A stretch of DNA of 64,000 bases from NCBI GenBank assembly GCA_018881555.1, contig JACAXG010000122.1, positions 1 to 64,000 of the forward strand. Direction: 5' to 3'. Source of the DNA: Amblyornis subalaris. Lineage: Eukaryota; Chordata; Aves; Passeriformes; Ptilonorhynchidae. This document shows positions 23,879 to 39,300 of this stretch, in pieces (position 1 is the stretch's first letter; the number at the start of each line of letters is the position of its first letter). A program made the translations under genes and the position numbers. The notes under the pieces were generated by a model. It saw nothing but the letters and a program-made list of their open reading frames with translations, ran no database searches and was not told the origin of the DNA.

Positions 23879-26800
23879 TTTTCTCAAAGAAATATAACTT
23901 GTTTGGTAACAGAAGGGTTCTCTTTAATCTTTGTATGCCTGAAAGATTTCCCCCTTTCTTTTCCCCAGTTCTCGTTTGTACATTAAATTAGGAATTATGT
24001 ATAAAATATTAATTTTTTTCCAAATATTTTTATTATATTTATGATCCTGCTGCTATGTATTATGCATGGGACCAATAAACAGCTACACTCAAGCATTAGC
24101 TATCCATTTGAAAAAGTAGGTGTTTGAATTCATGTGAATTTACATCCTTAAATGATATCTATGCAATTGTAATGACAGTAATTTATGATTCAGGTACAGC
24201 ATAGTGTAAAAATAGACTAATATCAAGAGGACTGTGGATGTGGCCTCTGTCTGTTCTGTGTTAATAAAACAGCTTGAAGTTTGCCAAAATTTTCTCTTAT
24301 CTGATAAAAAGACAGCAATTTGTAATCTATGTCTTTTGGTATTGTCTAATATGACTATATTGTGCTGGACAATAGTCACCCAGCGCTGCACCTCAGAAGT
24401 ATCAATTTCTTGTTAACCTGTTCCTAAACAAGAAGAAGTTCTGTCTTCATTCAGACATCTAATGCCTTTACATTCAGTGGATATGTACAGCTTTCTATGT
24501 GTTTAGAATACAGACCTGGTTGTAAAATTGTTCATGGCCAGCTCTTTGTAATCTTCAAAAAAAACAATGCTTTTTTACTTTTATGCATACTAAAGGACCT
24601 AAAATTAGGTCTTTTCAGACGATGGCAACATTTTTTTTCTAAGCTTTATGAGACCTCTCTCACTTGATCTCTTTGATTTGACTTGATTTGGAGAACTATT
24701 TAAATCTTCCCACTGAAATAACACAAAAGGCCAAAAAGGCAACATCGTACCTTGCCTGTACTCTCAGTTTGTCTGCCCTGCTGATGTAAACATCAATGCA
24801 GTTTAAATCAGCAGTGATGGATATCAGGTTACTCAAAGCGCATAGATTCCCATGATTCCAAACATGGGCAAAGGTTGGTTTTATGTAGCTCAAAGGCAGT
24901 TGTTTTTTCTTGAAATTATGCTTTCCTCAAAGATGACCTCATTCTCTCTGCATGTAGTACAGACCAACTTTACCTTTCAGGAATTCCAAGATTCCAGCTG
25001 AAAATATGACCATCTAAGTTGGCCTTTAATGAGTGAAACTAGAAAAGCAGTACTTAAGTGGAAGTTACCTTGAGTAATTACTCTTTCTGGTTTCCACACC
25101 ATCAGTTTAGGCGAGTCAAAGCACTACTAAGTACAAATTATTTGTGCATTGCAAGTTCAATCTTAATTCATATTGCCATTTGTAAAGAGGGATGCATTTG
25201 ATTTAGGTTCAAGTTTAAATGATGCACTCTAACAACACCTGATGAAAGATCACCTAACCTGTTCAGGATAAACCCATATAGCCAGAATTTCTAAGTAATT
25301 TTTCCATCACCCTGGATGGAGACGGGACTTTTCTGAAAACAGTGTAGAATACTCTACCTGAAGAATGGGGTGCAGGATGCTTAGAGGAAATAAACATCTC
25401 AAACATGACTTTAAGAGTACTGACACAAAATTCCAGTGTGCTGTTTTCATAAGAGTATTTTCCTTCTGTAAGACTGGCAGTAGAGTTAGATGGTTTTATG
25501 TCACAGACCTCTGTGACAGTGATGAAAGATGGTGGTCTTCTGGTGAACCTCACACACACACACACACCCTGCCCCTATAGATTGTCTCTGATGGGCAATA
25601 TGGTTTGCCCTAAGATAAGAACAACAGGTGGGAATTGCAGAAGGAACTGTCTGGCTACTTAAATAATGCATTGATTCCAGAGCTGGAGGAGTGTGATGAT
25701 TGCAATTGACTTTGGCACACACAGGCCCACAAGAGGGTTTAAAATGCTGCTGGAGACTGGGACAGCTGGGCACTGGTCTCCCAAGCTTGAAGGCAGCTTC
25801 CAGGTGCATGTTCCCCCCTGACAGGGACACCTGCAGACTATGTACAGCCCGAAGACAGTGAACAATCCCTTTTGGACGGGTGAGTAAAAATACTAAGATC
25901 TGGTTACTTATGGAGATAAAATCCTAAAGCAGCTCCATAGGAGCCTGGCTGCTTTGTAACTGTTCATTCAGCAAGGCCGAAGACTGTAAATATGTACGTT
26001 TCTAGACAAGCCTGCTTATATTATAGCCCTTTAGACCTGCATATGTTATATACTGCATTGGCAATATTTAGACACTGTATTAGCAATAAATCTAATCATA
26101 ATAATCCACTTAATTAGTATCATACTTCTCACACCCTACTGAGAGTCTTATTTCTACTACTCTGCTACAAGCTCTCAGTGATATGGTTGACGAAAGGTTT
26201 ATGGCATGAAAAAATTCTCTAGACCCCTTCTGCATATCAGTCCTCAGTACAACTGATGGTCAGGTAACTGAGGTGGCTGAGTTTTGTCTGACTCTTCTAA
26301 CTTCTTGAAATGTGCAGAAACTCTTTCTTCCTCACCTCAGGCTACCCTATTTTTTTGTTTGTGTGCTCTCTCCTCAGCCCTGGTGTAGATGGTTTTGACT
26401 GCCTCACAAATGTGAAAGTGAATTTAGACAATGATGCTTTCAGGCATTGCTATGTTGAAAGTCATTCTGAGCAAATGTATTATTTTTCAAGTGATGAGGA
26501 AACAGGGAGGAAGAAATAATTCATAAGGGTACAAAAGTAGAGGTGGTTTCCATTAATGTTTCAGCATGCACAGCACTATGATCTTGTCAAGTGGCTGAAG
26601 AATGCTCGTGCTTTATCTTTCCCTCATTCCTTCTGAAGCAAACAAGACTAATAGAAAAGTGACTTCTATTAGCTTTTGCACAGTGTTCATAACAGCCTAT
26701 GCCAGTCAGACCTACTTGAGAAAGAAATTAATTTTAAAAGCAAAGGCTCAAATGACCTTAAAACACTTCCAATAAGTATAAGAGAATTTGTTCACTCCGA

Positions 26801-29800
26801 ACATATTTGCAGATATTTTTCTGCATATTCAGGGTTCCTCATAAATCAGTGTGTTTCTTTAGTGTGATATGATGTAGACGATTGTAATTATCTCTTGTTG
26901 TATGGCAATGATTTTATTGTCAAATTAGACCAATTTGTTCCATGTTACATATTCCCATTTGCTTTGAAGAACCTGAGGATCCGTGAGGATAACAGTAAGA
27001 CATTCATGCAGTGTTTGAGTGTCCAAATAATAGCATATAATAACAATTGATATTTTAAAAAATTTCTAGAGTGTGCCAGCATCATGAATGTAATTCTTAA
27101 AGTTATCGCTATCTATGCCTTACGGTATTCTTCTTCTTTACATGGAACCATTACTAAATACTGAGGGCTGCATAAAGTGAGACATGCTGGGAATTCATTC
27201 TTTCTATCTGGAGTGTACCAGGGGGTGACAGCTCTGCAGAGTATGCACAGCGGCATACGTATGTGCCTTGGCCCTGCTCCAATTCCTGTTATAACTGTAC
27301 TGCAAGAGAGAATGAGGGCGGGAATAAAAGGTTATCAACTAAGGTAGAACTATGACCATCAAGAGATTTCAAAAGCAATTACAAATACTTAATATAGCTT
27401 TAAATAATTTATTTGATGTATTCTTACAGTGTTTTTTTCATTATCATAATTCTTGGTCTAGGTCTTAAATAGATTCACAATTCCAATTACAAATTCTTCT
27501 CATTTGAATTTTTAAACAATATAAAAAAAAAACTTAATACGTGTTTCAGATTCAGGTACAGAGATTGTTTTTCCCTGAGAACTTTTTAGCAATAAAAGTT
27601 AGGTATAGTTTTACTTCATTCAGTTTTTCTTTGAATATTTTCTGAAGCTGCCATAACTGTAGCACTCCAATGCAAAGGCAAAACTTCTGGGGGAAAGCAT
27701 TCAGGTTAAGACTGAAGGGTATGTAGGTAAAAATAAGCAATAGGGAAAGACTGAAGGCGAGTCCATGAAGGCAAAATGAGTCGATAAACTCCTTACTGCT
27801 TTGCTGTTCCACCTTTGAACAGAAGCCATATTAAATTGGATTTAACTTCAATTCTTGTGAAAAAAATGCAACCATTTTAGTTTCTGAGGAAGTCAAAGTA
27901 AGGCTAGCACATCTGAATACCCTTTAGAAGATAAAAATCACTGTCCTAGAGCTTGCCTAACATTCTGGTTTAATGAGTGATATTTCATATTGGTATATAA
28001 AAAGTGAACATCATTAAAATAAATTTATATCAGAAAAAAAGACTCTAGAAAAACATAATCACTGAATTCCTCTCCCAGGAACATATATTCTATGAAAGAA
28101 GTTACCATATTTTCATTAACTCTTCTAAATGGTAGCAGCAGTAGGTATATTCAAGCCAAAGCCTCAAAAATTATCTTAAGGACTTTGCAGAAAGAAATGC
28201 AATAACAATGGAGGAATTGCTGGATTTCTTTGGAAAAGGTTTGGCCTAATCAAAAAGAAACCTATATAACTTAAGCATTGTCATTAACATCAGAGAAGTT
28301 CTTTGATAATGTCTGAGAGGAACTTTAGTTCTTTGAAGCTGTACAGTAGAAAAGATGTGTATGAATTATGCTCTGACTATGCCGTCATTGCACTATTACT
28401 GTCAGCACAAAAGCTGATTAGTCAAGATATTGAAGGAGCTTGTCCTGAACCTAGAACTCCATCTGATCATTCCTCTCTGTCAACGGCAAAAACCCATGTG
28501 CACAGTGACTGGTTAAAACCCCCACAAAATAAAAGACATCATGGATCCTGGTACGGAACTAAAAATAAATTTATTTCCCTGAAGATCAAATTACAAAACT
28601 TGAATTTTTTATAAGGATAAGAGTATTAATGATTATGGTGTAGAACAGTAGTAAGCTAATTAAATGTCTCAAAACAAACAAACCCCTTAAACCTCTCCCA
28701 AAAATTTAAAGTCCTGAATCAAAGCATTAAAAAAAATACTTAAATACTTGGACAAGCAAACAAGCAAATAAACAAAAAATGGGGAAAAAAAGAAGGAAAA
28801 ACAATATGACAAGTAGGGGCTCTGTTAATATTTTTGGATGAATATGTCTTGCAATTTCCCCAGTAATAAGACTGAGATCAAGACAGTTGCCCCCTATGTA
28901 CAATGTTGGGGTTCCCATAGGCTATTGCATGCCAAAAAAAATACATACGGAAATACAACCTAATGGTTGACACTTCTGTAGAAGTGTTGGAAACATATTC
29001 AAACTGAGCAATTGTTTTACAAGCATATGGAATTAAAATTATACACTTATATATTGCAGTGGTGTTGACATTGAATGGCTTATAAGTAGAAATTCTCATT
29101 CAGTTGTCTCTTCAAGGCAATATTAAATAAGAAGGGTTGAACTAAAAGCAGTTGTAGAAAAGCATGAATAATGCTTTTCCCTAAGAGTTTAAACCAGATA
29201 AAGCTATTACAGAGAAAAAAACAAGGAAAAAGGGAAATTTGGGAAAAAATGTATTTATATTTAGATGACCTTACTAACCCACTAGGATGGCTTGGCAATA
29301 GTGCTGATGACTCGTGAGATGATTGCTCACTTCTTGTCATGCACTGTCCCTCAAGGAGGATGATTTGCTCAGAGTGAAAAAGTAGATCTGTGCATCGTTC
29401 AGGTCTTGAGTAGAGGAAGGACATGATCAGAGTCACAATCACTTATCCTGACCAAAACAAGCAAAGCTGAGGTGTCACATAAGCAAGGCCTCACTGATGT
29501 GCTTTCTATCTTTAATTGCCCTCTCCCATCTCAGCTCCATCCAATGCTCCACATTTCAGCTCTACTCTTTGCTTCTTAGCAGCTTGTAAGTGACTCTGCT
29601 CTTTCTCGAGAAGTCAATGGGAAATTGACCTCAAAAGAATTGTCCAACAGAGATAACAGTTGAGTTTCAAAGTTAAAGGAAAACATATCATAACTATTGC
29701 CCTTCTAAAAAGCCCAGATAGTCTTTCCAGTTCAGAAACTCTTTTCTGTTCTTTTCCATGCAGGTTTTGGTGCTGAACCTTTACTCTCTTTAAAGAGACA

Positions 29801-32800
29801 AGTTAATCTATGACTTCTTTACATTGTGTTTTGGCTTATATCTTGTGCCAGATCATTGAAGATGAGGAGTTCTTCCAAATCATCCTAACTTTATGTATAA
29901 CTGTGGATAGGTTTCTTTAGAGAGTCGATATACTGGGTGAAGCCTGAACATACTGTAGTTTAGTCATTGAAAAGGTGTATTTTCAAATTGCTGCAGTTTA
30001 GGTAAGCCTGAATAGAAATCTCATTGATAGGATTTGTGCCTCTCTCTCCCACATAGAGTTTTGCAAACCTTCGCTACAAAAAAATGCCAAACAAACCAAA
30101 CACAGGGGACAGAGATACTTCACACACCTTGTTTCTTGGACTTCGAATTAGTGGAAATTAGTCCAATGGCAAATTTCTTTTGGGAAAATTACCTTGGTAC
30201 TCCCCACAGTTCATAGATGTAATTTAAAAATCCTCTGTCAGATTCCATAAGTGGCTTTCCTGAATTTGGACTGTATTTGGCTTTTAAAATACCTGAATTT
30301 ACTCACAGAAGGACTTGTATATTTGATTATATGGAGTAGGTGGCTGTCATCATATTTTTCAAGTAGAATTATTATGTGTCAGTTCAAGTTGGTCCCCTAG
30401 GAGCATACATGCACGGAAATTGAATAATATTATATTTACATATCTTTATTACGACTTATTACAAGTTGTTATTGTCAACACTAAATGAGATATTTCTGGC
30501 AATTCAGGGTCTAGATGTATCTAGTATATTATGCCACATGTTTTTTGTATTCACAGTGAAAATGACAGTATAATTAAACTCCTTTCATATTCTTTGTTGA
30601 CTCAAACTTTGAAGTGTTAGTGAGTACAAGTCTCCTTGCCAAACTGTAAATTTAATTTTTACTTTTCAACCCAATGTTTTGCTTAAATTGATAGAGCACT
30701 GGTGACAACTCAGTTTTCCCTGTGGACCTTCTGTCTTCACAGGAGCTGTAATATCAGAAGGTTTGGTACCTGCAGCAGAGAACAAATAGCTTCACTCCAA
30801 ATTAGAAGAAGCTGTATCAGTAGGTAAGGAAGGGATTCATGTACCCTACTGCTTCAGGACTAGTAGTAACAGTACGCAGGCTCATTTAGAGCTCCAGGTA
30901 TAATATTTTCCCTGTGGCCTTTCTGTGAGGTTCCTGTGGGGGTAAGGGAGAGTTTCCTGCTGGGCACTGATCCCTAACGTGCCATCCAGGGACTCCTTCA
31001 GGAGCTCAGGGTTGGGAGTGGGCTTCTGGCCCAGAGTTTGTTCTTTTACACCCACACTGGGCTGATTGTTGCAGAAGAAAAGCAATCTTTTAGTTAGTAT
31101 TTCTCCAAAGGAGGAAGAGGAGCATGGGCAACTATCCCTTTTGCAGGAGTGGTAGCAGCAGGAGAAGTGCCAGCTGTGGACAGAGTACCTTGTAAGCATT
31201 AAGACTCAATTCAGATGTACACTTTCATTTCATAAATACACATTTAACTTTGATACTTAGAGCTGTGTTGGTCCATATAAAATGCACAGGTCTGAAGAAA
31301 AGTGGTTGGTTGAAAAAATAGTGGCTTAGAACCCATACAATATGTCCTATAACATGAAAGACTGAAGATAGTGCAAGATGAAAAACAAAATAAAATAAGT
31401 CCCCATGTTCTGCAGAATTTTAAAAATATCATATTCTTCTTTTCTCAATCCTCAAGGAAATAAAAATCCGGTTCCAGTTTTTGGGCTTGTGTTGGTTTAT
31501 TTTACCTAACTTTCTGTTGCTTTTCTTTCCACACCTCTGGAGTTAAAAGAATCCAAACATTTTAATTAGGTGACTTTTTAATTTACTTCTTTTTACCATT
31601 TAGAAAGAATTGATGAAATATCTCGAGTACCTAAGAAACAGATAGTGGGAATTGACTTCTCAGTAAAGTGGGACAAATAACATTTGAAATCAGTGAACTG
31701 CAGAAATATGTACTAATTGAAATTCTTAACATGTATGATAAGTTCCTGACAGATAGTTAAGTCTCTGAGAAGTGTCATCTGAGAAAAAGAACTGTGACAA
31801 TAGCTGAAGGCTTGGAAGCTTCTTTCTTCATCATACAAGCACTGATATGGAAAGAAAAAACAAGATAATATCTGTTTTGCTAATTTAACTGTATCCTGCG
31901 TCACAATAATTTCATTATGTAGTGAATGTGGGTAATATCAACTTGTGACATATGAAATAAACAGAGTGAGATAGAGAAAATACAAAAATTCTTGTACAAA
32001 GTCTTTTCTCAAACAGGAATACAAAACCACAACTGTTTTTCTGAAGTAATGTTAGGATTATGACTACATTGGTAACTTTCAAATTTTACAGATTTCTGAA
32101 ACTTAGGTAAATAAGTAATTATTTTTTCACCCAGTCCCAACCAGAATACTTTCCATAAAACTGGAAGATAAGATTTATGATGTTCTTTCCTTCAGAAACA
32201 ATGACTTAATGACAAGTAGAAAAGTTTAACATGAAAACTGTGATTAGGAGAGGTTAAGAAGGGAGTTCTGAGAACACACGAGTCAAATTCACAGCAGATG
32301 CAAAGATCAAATGTTCCTTCCTTCATCCTGGCGTCAGTGATGCTGCTTATTGGGTACTGCTGGCTTTGCTGAGCTAAGCTTAACTCTTCCCTGATGCTAG
32401 AACTACTGCAAGAGAAAAGAAAATGTTTAAAATACATTCACAGGACAATGGGGTCTCTACACCCTCTTGTTCTCACTTATTTCTGCATGTACTCAGACAC
32501 ATAACTTAGAAAAGTAATTATTACTGCTGCACATTAAATATATTCAGAATAGATTACCCCTTTTCAGACCATTTTTAGCAACTAAGAAGCTCAGGAAAAT
32601 TCTGTCTGTGACAGATTCGAGACATTTTTTCTGGTGTCTTAAGGTGTCGTCAGTAGAGATGCACAACCAAATAATCATGTCAAGCATTTTGCTTTTTTTG
32701 CAGACTACTACTTAATGTGCAGCAAGCTTTAAAGCTGTAAACTTTTACAAGTTATTGTAGACATCAAATACCATGACTCTGGTTCATCTGATGACATGCC

Positions 32801-32957
32801 AGCCACATGCACTCAACAAACTCCTAAATGCTGATACAGACTAACAAATCTGCTTAAAATGATTTTGGAATTTAGTGAACTATGATCAATTATTCATTAC
32901 TGGACACCTTGGTCCGTTATTCAGCATGGTGTAAGTGCAATTGTCTTACTGTAAGGA
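23879..32957. other. AT-rich unique DNA, no gene seen; possible LTR traces
   Basis: No coding region could be supported; frames are at most 120 codons and unlike known proteins. Two patches, 25690-26110 and 27200-27320, have a GC-richer segment followed by AATAAA or AATAAAA, but no ends or target duplications could be recognised. They are not called. The remainder shows only short homopolymers. Confidence 0.5.
25551..25567. repeat. CA dinucleotide microsatellite
   Basis: Uninterrupted CA repeat of 17 bp. Confidence 0.9.
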
Positions 32958-32963
32958 TGCATG

Positions 32964-33337
32964 TGGCGGTTCACAGATATAAGCAGATTAATGTCTCTCA
33001 AAGACAGCTACGTTTTATTGTACATCAGCAGAAATGAAGTAAACTCAGTTTTCATTACAGACAGCCTCAAACGGTTACATGAGAGGGCAATAGGAGAAGG
33101 GAGATGATGTTCTGATGTCCAAGTCCCCTCTTTGGCTGGATTTCAGCACTTAAGGGACTTGTAATTTTAGCCTTGCAAAAGACCCTCTTTCTCTTCCTAT
33201 CCAAAAATCAATATGTGTTACTGGTAATAAGTATGATGGTTTGTTTTTTTCCTGTCTGGACTGGAGACTGGCTACTTTCTAAATAAATTTTCTTCACCGC
33301 CTGCTGGTCATTAGTGTCAGGAATCAAATTTACGTTT
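32964..33337 (-). mobile_element. LTR-like element, minus strand, boundaries tentative
   Basis: On the minus strand the sequence includes AAATCCAGCCAAAGAGGGGA, TCTCCTATTGCCCTCTCATG, an AATAAA signal (33014-33019) and a U5-like end GAACCGCCACA near 32964. I associate this order with an avian LTR family. A TGCATG repeat lies at 32958-32963 and 33338-33343 and would be a 6-bp duplication. However, TGCATG is palindromic, and the far end (AAACGTAAATT on the minus strand) lacks the usual TG, so this repeat may be chance. Confidence 0.5.
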
Positions 33338-33343
33338 TGCATG

Positions 33344-36300
33344 AATCTAATATGGTTGGTTTAAAATACAATTCTATGTCTTGCACAACACCCTTCCCAA
33401 AACAGCCTTATCCAATAAGCAAATTTATTACATATTTGGAATCGTTGCTGGGGGTTTAAGAGTCTGAATTTTATTGCATACTTTACTGTCTCATCACTTA
33501 CTCTTGTTATGTAGGGTAACATTGTGGGAACAGATGTATACATAAACCCATGAGCCTCAGAAAAATCCATAAACCCTGCTGATAACAATATAAGCCCAAT
33601 ACTAGTAGTGCATCTACAAATATTTGAGACAGGATGATGTAGTTATTTATTCAAAGCAAATGCTTGTGTCTAAAACAACTCCATCATAAGATTTTTCTCT
33701 GGTGAATTGTACCCATTCTCTGGAGCTGAAGAAATATGCTGCTAACTCAATAAAATCTTCTATGGAGCTCAACTGAACGTAACCCCTTCTAATGCAATTA
33801 TCCATGTTTCACTTAGAAGAATGATCATCCTGATGGCTCAGAGATGCTCAGAGGAGAGATGGCTCTCCTTTAATAAGTGAGAGCATTTACATTTCGTTAA
33901 CATGCAAAAGGTTTCCTCAGAGTATTTTGGGATACGTAAAAAAACCCCAACAACCATACTAATGAATCCAGACTCAATCCTTTCTTTGTACAATCTCAGC
34001 AGAGGTAATAATACAGCAAGTTAAAGTGTTATACTGGATGTATTTTTTTAACATGGATACTGCTCTTTCCTTATGTAGATACAAAATTATAAAGATGTCA
34101 TTAAGTTAGGTTAAAAATTTCAAGAGTTTTTACTGAAAATCCTGTAGGGACTATTATTAGATACCAGTAAAGTAATATATATCATGCTACCATTTGATAC
34201 AGAATTCAGTTGTGTGTATTAGGAAAAAGTCACTGTTGGCAATGAGTCCCTTTGTGGGAATCCCTGCATACCTGTGCAAACAATTTCCCTTGATTTCTGT
34301 GTACAATGTTGACAGCATGGATGTGTAGTAGATATCTTCAATTCCTTTTCCAGAAAGTGCAAATGCTTTCATTTTCTGGAAGGTTAAAAGGACTGTAAGA
34401 TACATGTCAAATAAATTCTAAAAAGTACTTATTTTAAATCTGTGCGGGTAGCTGGAGTTGAGTGCAAGGTCTAAAAATAACAATATTCAAGTCCCTTCTT
34501 CTCTGAGGCCAAAGAGTTCCTATGTGTAGAACAGATGCTTGACCATCCACATGTCACCTAACAGCAAGTCCTGGGTTCTCAGGACCAAATACACTGAAAG
34601 GTGTTCTTATAAGAGTCAATATGATGCAGGATGAGGTGCTGGTGGTGATGTAAGCAGCTGATGTCAGTCGTCATTGTTACTCTGTAAGGCATCCAGGACC
34701 TGCAGAGCACCGTGGTGGAGCTTCAAGGGTGCTGGAAATTGTATAAATACAGGCAATACAGGCTGCTTCATGATTATCACACTGAAGTATTGAGTACGGC
34801 TCTTGTTCTGTGGCAGGCACAACAGAGCAGAACTTCTGTTAGAACAGAAGAAGTACAAAACTACATTCATGTAAACGAAAGGCAAAATTTTTTCTCCTAT
34901 GGAAATATAAGAAATAGAGTTTTCTAATTGCCTCCGTGTGTTTTGGTGGATGGGAAACGCTTGGTTTTTTTGTGCTTTTTATGGAAAATTAGAGATGGGA
35001 AGAGAAACATAATAGGTACCTTTCTGGCTTCTTCTGGACTCTGTGGATGTGAGTGTCACTTTGCACTCTGCAATCACAGTTCTTGTTATTTCTGGTACAG
35101 CTTCTTTGCTATCTTGTAACACCATGATTTTTACACTGCACAAAATGTTTGCCTCCTGGAGTAAAAGTTTTCTTTTTTGAAAGAATGTTTGAATGCTTTG
35201 ATTCAAAAGGATTTTTCCTTCTAACACTGACTAAAGAGCAATGAGGAAAACTAGATGGGGTTAAACAAGATAAACTGTGACATTTACCTTCTTGGTTATC
35301 TGACATGTAATGTTCCTCATGCTTTTTCTGCTCTTGCTGTACTTCAGCTTTTACTTTTGAAAGTGGCATTTGGACTTGGATTTGCACATAGTATATCAGC
35401 AAGGCATATAAAAAATGATACTGAGCAACAGCATTTCGTAGCCACTTTTCCTTCACCATGATGAGGCTTGAAAGGAACCCACTATGAAACAGAGCAAATT
35501 AATTTTACTCCTAAATTCCTATCTGGTGAAACATCATGCTTACAGCGTACTTCAAGACTTCTTGCAGTCACTCCAGAATCCTTATGAAATGGTATCTGCA
35601 GGGTCAAACTTCCCCAGGAGAAGGAAATTTTCTGAGGAAAGTTTCTGTCAATATGTTCTCTGTTTCCCTTGTGATTTTTGATATTTTCTTGGGTGGGAGG
35701 GGTGCTGATGTTCAGTTAATTTCCTTCACATGGACATGTCTTATTAGTATAATCAACAATAATTTGAGTAAAACATATTTTTATGTTTGCCTGATATTAA
35801 CCCTTTGTGACCATTACTAGTAAGTGCAAATTATGCTGCCCATGGAAGTTGTTCTGGTTTTCCAAATTGAGTAATTCAGATCTGAAAGAAGCAGTGCCAA
35901 GCCTTTTTTCTGCAACAATATAGGACTTGTAGTTTAAAGTCTAATTCACACAGAATCAAGCTTTAAAAAAGTATATTTTCTTAAAATATATAAATTGATA
36001 GAAGCTACATATTGGACAAAAAGTAAATTGAAGAGAGATCTAAAACTCTGCAAGTCCTCTTTGCTGCAGAAAACTTCGAAGAGTTGTTTATTGATCAGCA
36101 CAAGAGTGAAAGAAAACATATAAGGAAGAAAGCATCTGACAGCGGATGAAAAATTTGAATTTACTCTTTACTTTGAGAGAAGCTGTGTATGAACAAGAGC
36201 AAAAATACTATGCCAGCTGGAAAAGCTGCTGTCTGTGACTCCAGAATAATGGAACACAAAATATTTTGTCTATGTCATTCAGAAATTTTTAGACCTGACA

Positions 36301-39300
36301 GATTCCAGAGTTACTGTTGCCAATCCAGTGAGAACAAATCTTGATGACTAGGTAAAATTGAATGTGGATCATGCATGGCTTGTCATGAATGCAGATATCT
36401 CCCTGAACTTTGACGTATACAGATATTGTAAATTTTTATGGATGGTTTACAAGAAAAAGGTTTACATACAAATGCATCGTAGATTAATTAATTAATGCAG
36501 CCCTTCAGAGTATGATGCATGTAACACTGAACATTTTTATAAGCATATACTGACAGTTACCCCTAAAAAACACTAGAGGTGGAATAAAATTTAACAAACT
36601 CCAAGCCAAGGCTGAAAATTTATTCTCCCTTGGTGCTGAGGAGTCAATACAAGCTACTTGATTATAAGGACATCTTGACTATTGAGGCTTTATTATATTC
36701 CTGCCTATGTCTTTGTCTTCTGTATTGCTCTCAAAAAACATGACACTAATATGTAGGTCTAATAGCTGCACTTATCCATTCTCTCTTCTTAAATTGTCAA
36801 TGTCGGCTTCTTACAGTCGAAGTTTTAACCTGAAACATAAACCCACCCCAAATTAATTCCAATTTAATAACCTAATGGAATCTACTGAGCCTTAAAGGTT
36901 GTGTTGAGCTCTTAAATCTTTGATTGTTTTCAGGAGGTGAAAGCTGTCTTATAGGTCTGTGGTTGTCACACAAAATAACACGCTGAAACACACTTGTTAA
37001 ATCTAATGCAGAAGCAGGCACGAAGAGAATCTCTAGTCTGCAGATAGGAAATTCCTGTTTTGAAAGCATGGTTACAGTGGTGCAAGTTTTGCCAAAGTGG
37101 TCTCTGCGATATTGACAATCACCTCTTGCTTTGACTGTCGGTCTGTAGTCACACAGTCTGAGTTATACTGCAAGGCTGTACAGTATATTCTGCAAAGAAA
37201 AGGTCTTGCATATTTTTATCACACTGTGTCACAGTCTGGTCCAAATAATTTGCCATCCTGTAGTAATTTGAAAATAATCCAAGTGCTATACTATTCTGAC
37301 TTCATTTATTGTAGTTTCTTTAATAGATCGAGAAAAATTAATACTAGTTATACTTCTGCCTCATATTGCCCAAAATCAGGGGTAACACTGTGCCATTTGT
37401 GATAGATATTTCAAGGTGTTCTATATTTAGAAAAAACGTGTACACTTGTCAGGATTTTATTTTAAGCAAAATTCAGAGATATTTCACTGGAAATAATCCC
37501 TGAAGAGTGGTGTTAAGATGATGGCATTCACATGATTTTGGAGAGGTTTAAGAAAGAAGTTGAAGTTAAAACTTTGAGCTTATAATTTTTTAATGTAAGT
37601 ACTGATGCTTTGAGGGAACCATTTCTCACTCCTTGTAAAATCCTGACTGCTACCAGGGTTGTCATTGTTTTGGTCAATACCTATGTAATACTATACAGAC
37701 ATGACTAAGGTATGGTTCACTTCTGAACACATTTTCAGGCTACTACTATCTCTCTTGCCTTTTGATGGGTTAATACTCATTAAAAACTCTCTCCAATGCT
37801 GCTGCTACATCCAATATCAGTTTTCTTCTTCAGCCTCGGGGCTTTTTTCTTTGCTTTTTATTATTTTTTTCTTCTTTTCTGCGTGAAAGTGCATCTTTAG
37901 AGTCCAACATTGTACAACGAACAACATAAGCAGTGGCAGGATTATCATACATTCATTTGTATGATAATAATAATGTTTCCTGAAGGTATCAGGAGTTTGC
38001 TGTAGCCTCAGACTAGTCAAAGTATCCTTGTCAATATTTAATCTCCATTGACTCATGGCTTGATTGCAATGCATAATGCTGACCACATCAATCTTCCCAT
38101 GAAGCCTGGCTTCTGCTTCTGACAAAATTCTATTGACACATTTGATTCATCCTGACGTTGCAAAGCTAAAAAACTGCTGAGATTTTCACTCTCTATAAAT
38201 TTGTGTATGTTTTTACCCCAAAAAGACACATAGCAGCATCTTGTTAGGTTAACTGCTACATTTGTTTGTCCTTTTTTGTTTCAAATGCAAAAATGAAACA
38301 AAGCAATAACAAACATACAAAACTGTGAGTAGAACGTATCTGCTCTTTTGAATGACTTCTTCACAGAAATCCAAAGTAAACCAAAGCCTTTTATTGCTCA
38401 TTTCAGTGTTAAACAATTCTCCCCAGCAAAGCATCTTGTCATGTGTTTAACTTGGTGATACTATGAAGTTCTTTTCTGAAGAGATATATGTTTAAGTTGA
38501 AAGCTTTTGCTGAGTTTTGTCTGACTTTACTCGCCGTTTTATAATCTGAAGTATTATAAAGTAGTAGGTTACTGTCTTGCTTTCAAGAGGGAAATATATA
38601 TTCCCAATTATATAAATGCATTTGTCAATTTTATTCATACCTTGTTTTCCCGTTGGGAGTTTTATCCTTAAAAGCAGTTAATTTGTATGAAAAATACCAC
38701 ATGTTCACATGAACACACAGCTCATCAGAATATCTCCGTTCTCAGGTTTGGATCAGATAGTTAGTAGATGTGGATGTAGATGGGGACAGTCCAAAAAATC
38801 TAAAATCTACTGCATGCAAATATTAAAATATGAGGAACCAATTTTTTGGATGACAAATAAATTGAAAAGGCAACAAGTTAAAACCAATAGGAGAGAAATA
38901 TCTTGCTGCCACAAGACATATTTGAAACAAATATCTCAGGCTTAAAAAGAAGAAGATTTAGATGTGTCTTATCTATTTACCCTCACAGAGACAACATTCA
39001 AATCTAGGACAACTTCTGGCTGTAACCAAAATATGTACTCACGGGGTCCATATGTAAGATTTTGGTGTAGCAGATGTGTGCGGAAATCCAGCCGAAAAAA
39101 GAAAAGCTGGTATATCTAATCAGCAGTTGGCTGGTCATAAATGGGTAAGCATCTGCTCTGTTCCTTTCTACACATCTTTGCTTAGAAAATATGAGCAGGT
39201 TAGAGTCACAAGTATGCTCCCTATTCATGACAGCATAATTTTATGGTAGAGTCTAGAAACACACTGCATTATACAGGATGAAATAGGTAGAAATAAACTT

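Noticed and set aside
25690..26110. Possible LTR with TTTAAAA and AATAAA
   Set aside because: The spacing between the two signals is about 350 bp, and no ends, target duplication or related copy in the window could be found.
27200..27320. GC-richer patch ending in GGGCGGGAATAAAAGG
   Set aside because: Too little structure to tell an LTR end from unique sequence.
28303..28614. 103-codon plus-strand frame considered as an exon
   Set aside because: No known protein match and no clear splice-site context; its composition looks like chance.
30882..31199. 105-codon minus-strand frame with cysteine-rich start
   Set aside because: No domain pattern recognised, and the cysteines do not follow a zinc-finger or knot spacing that I can defend.
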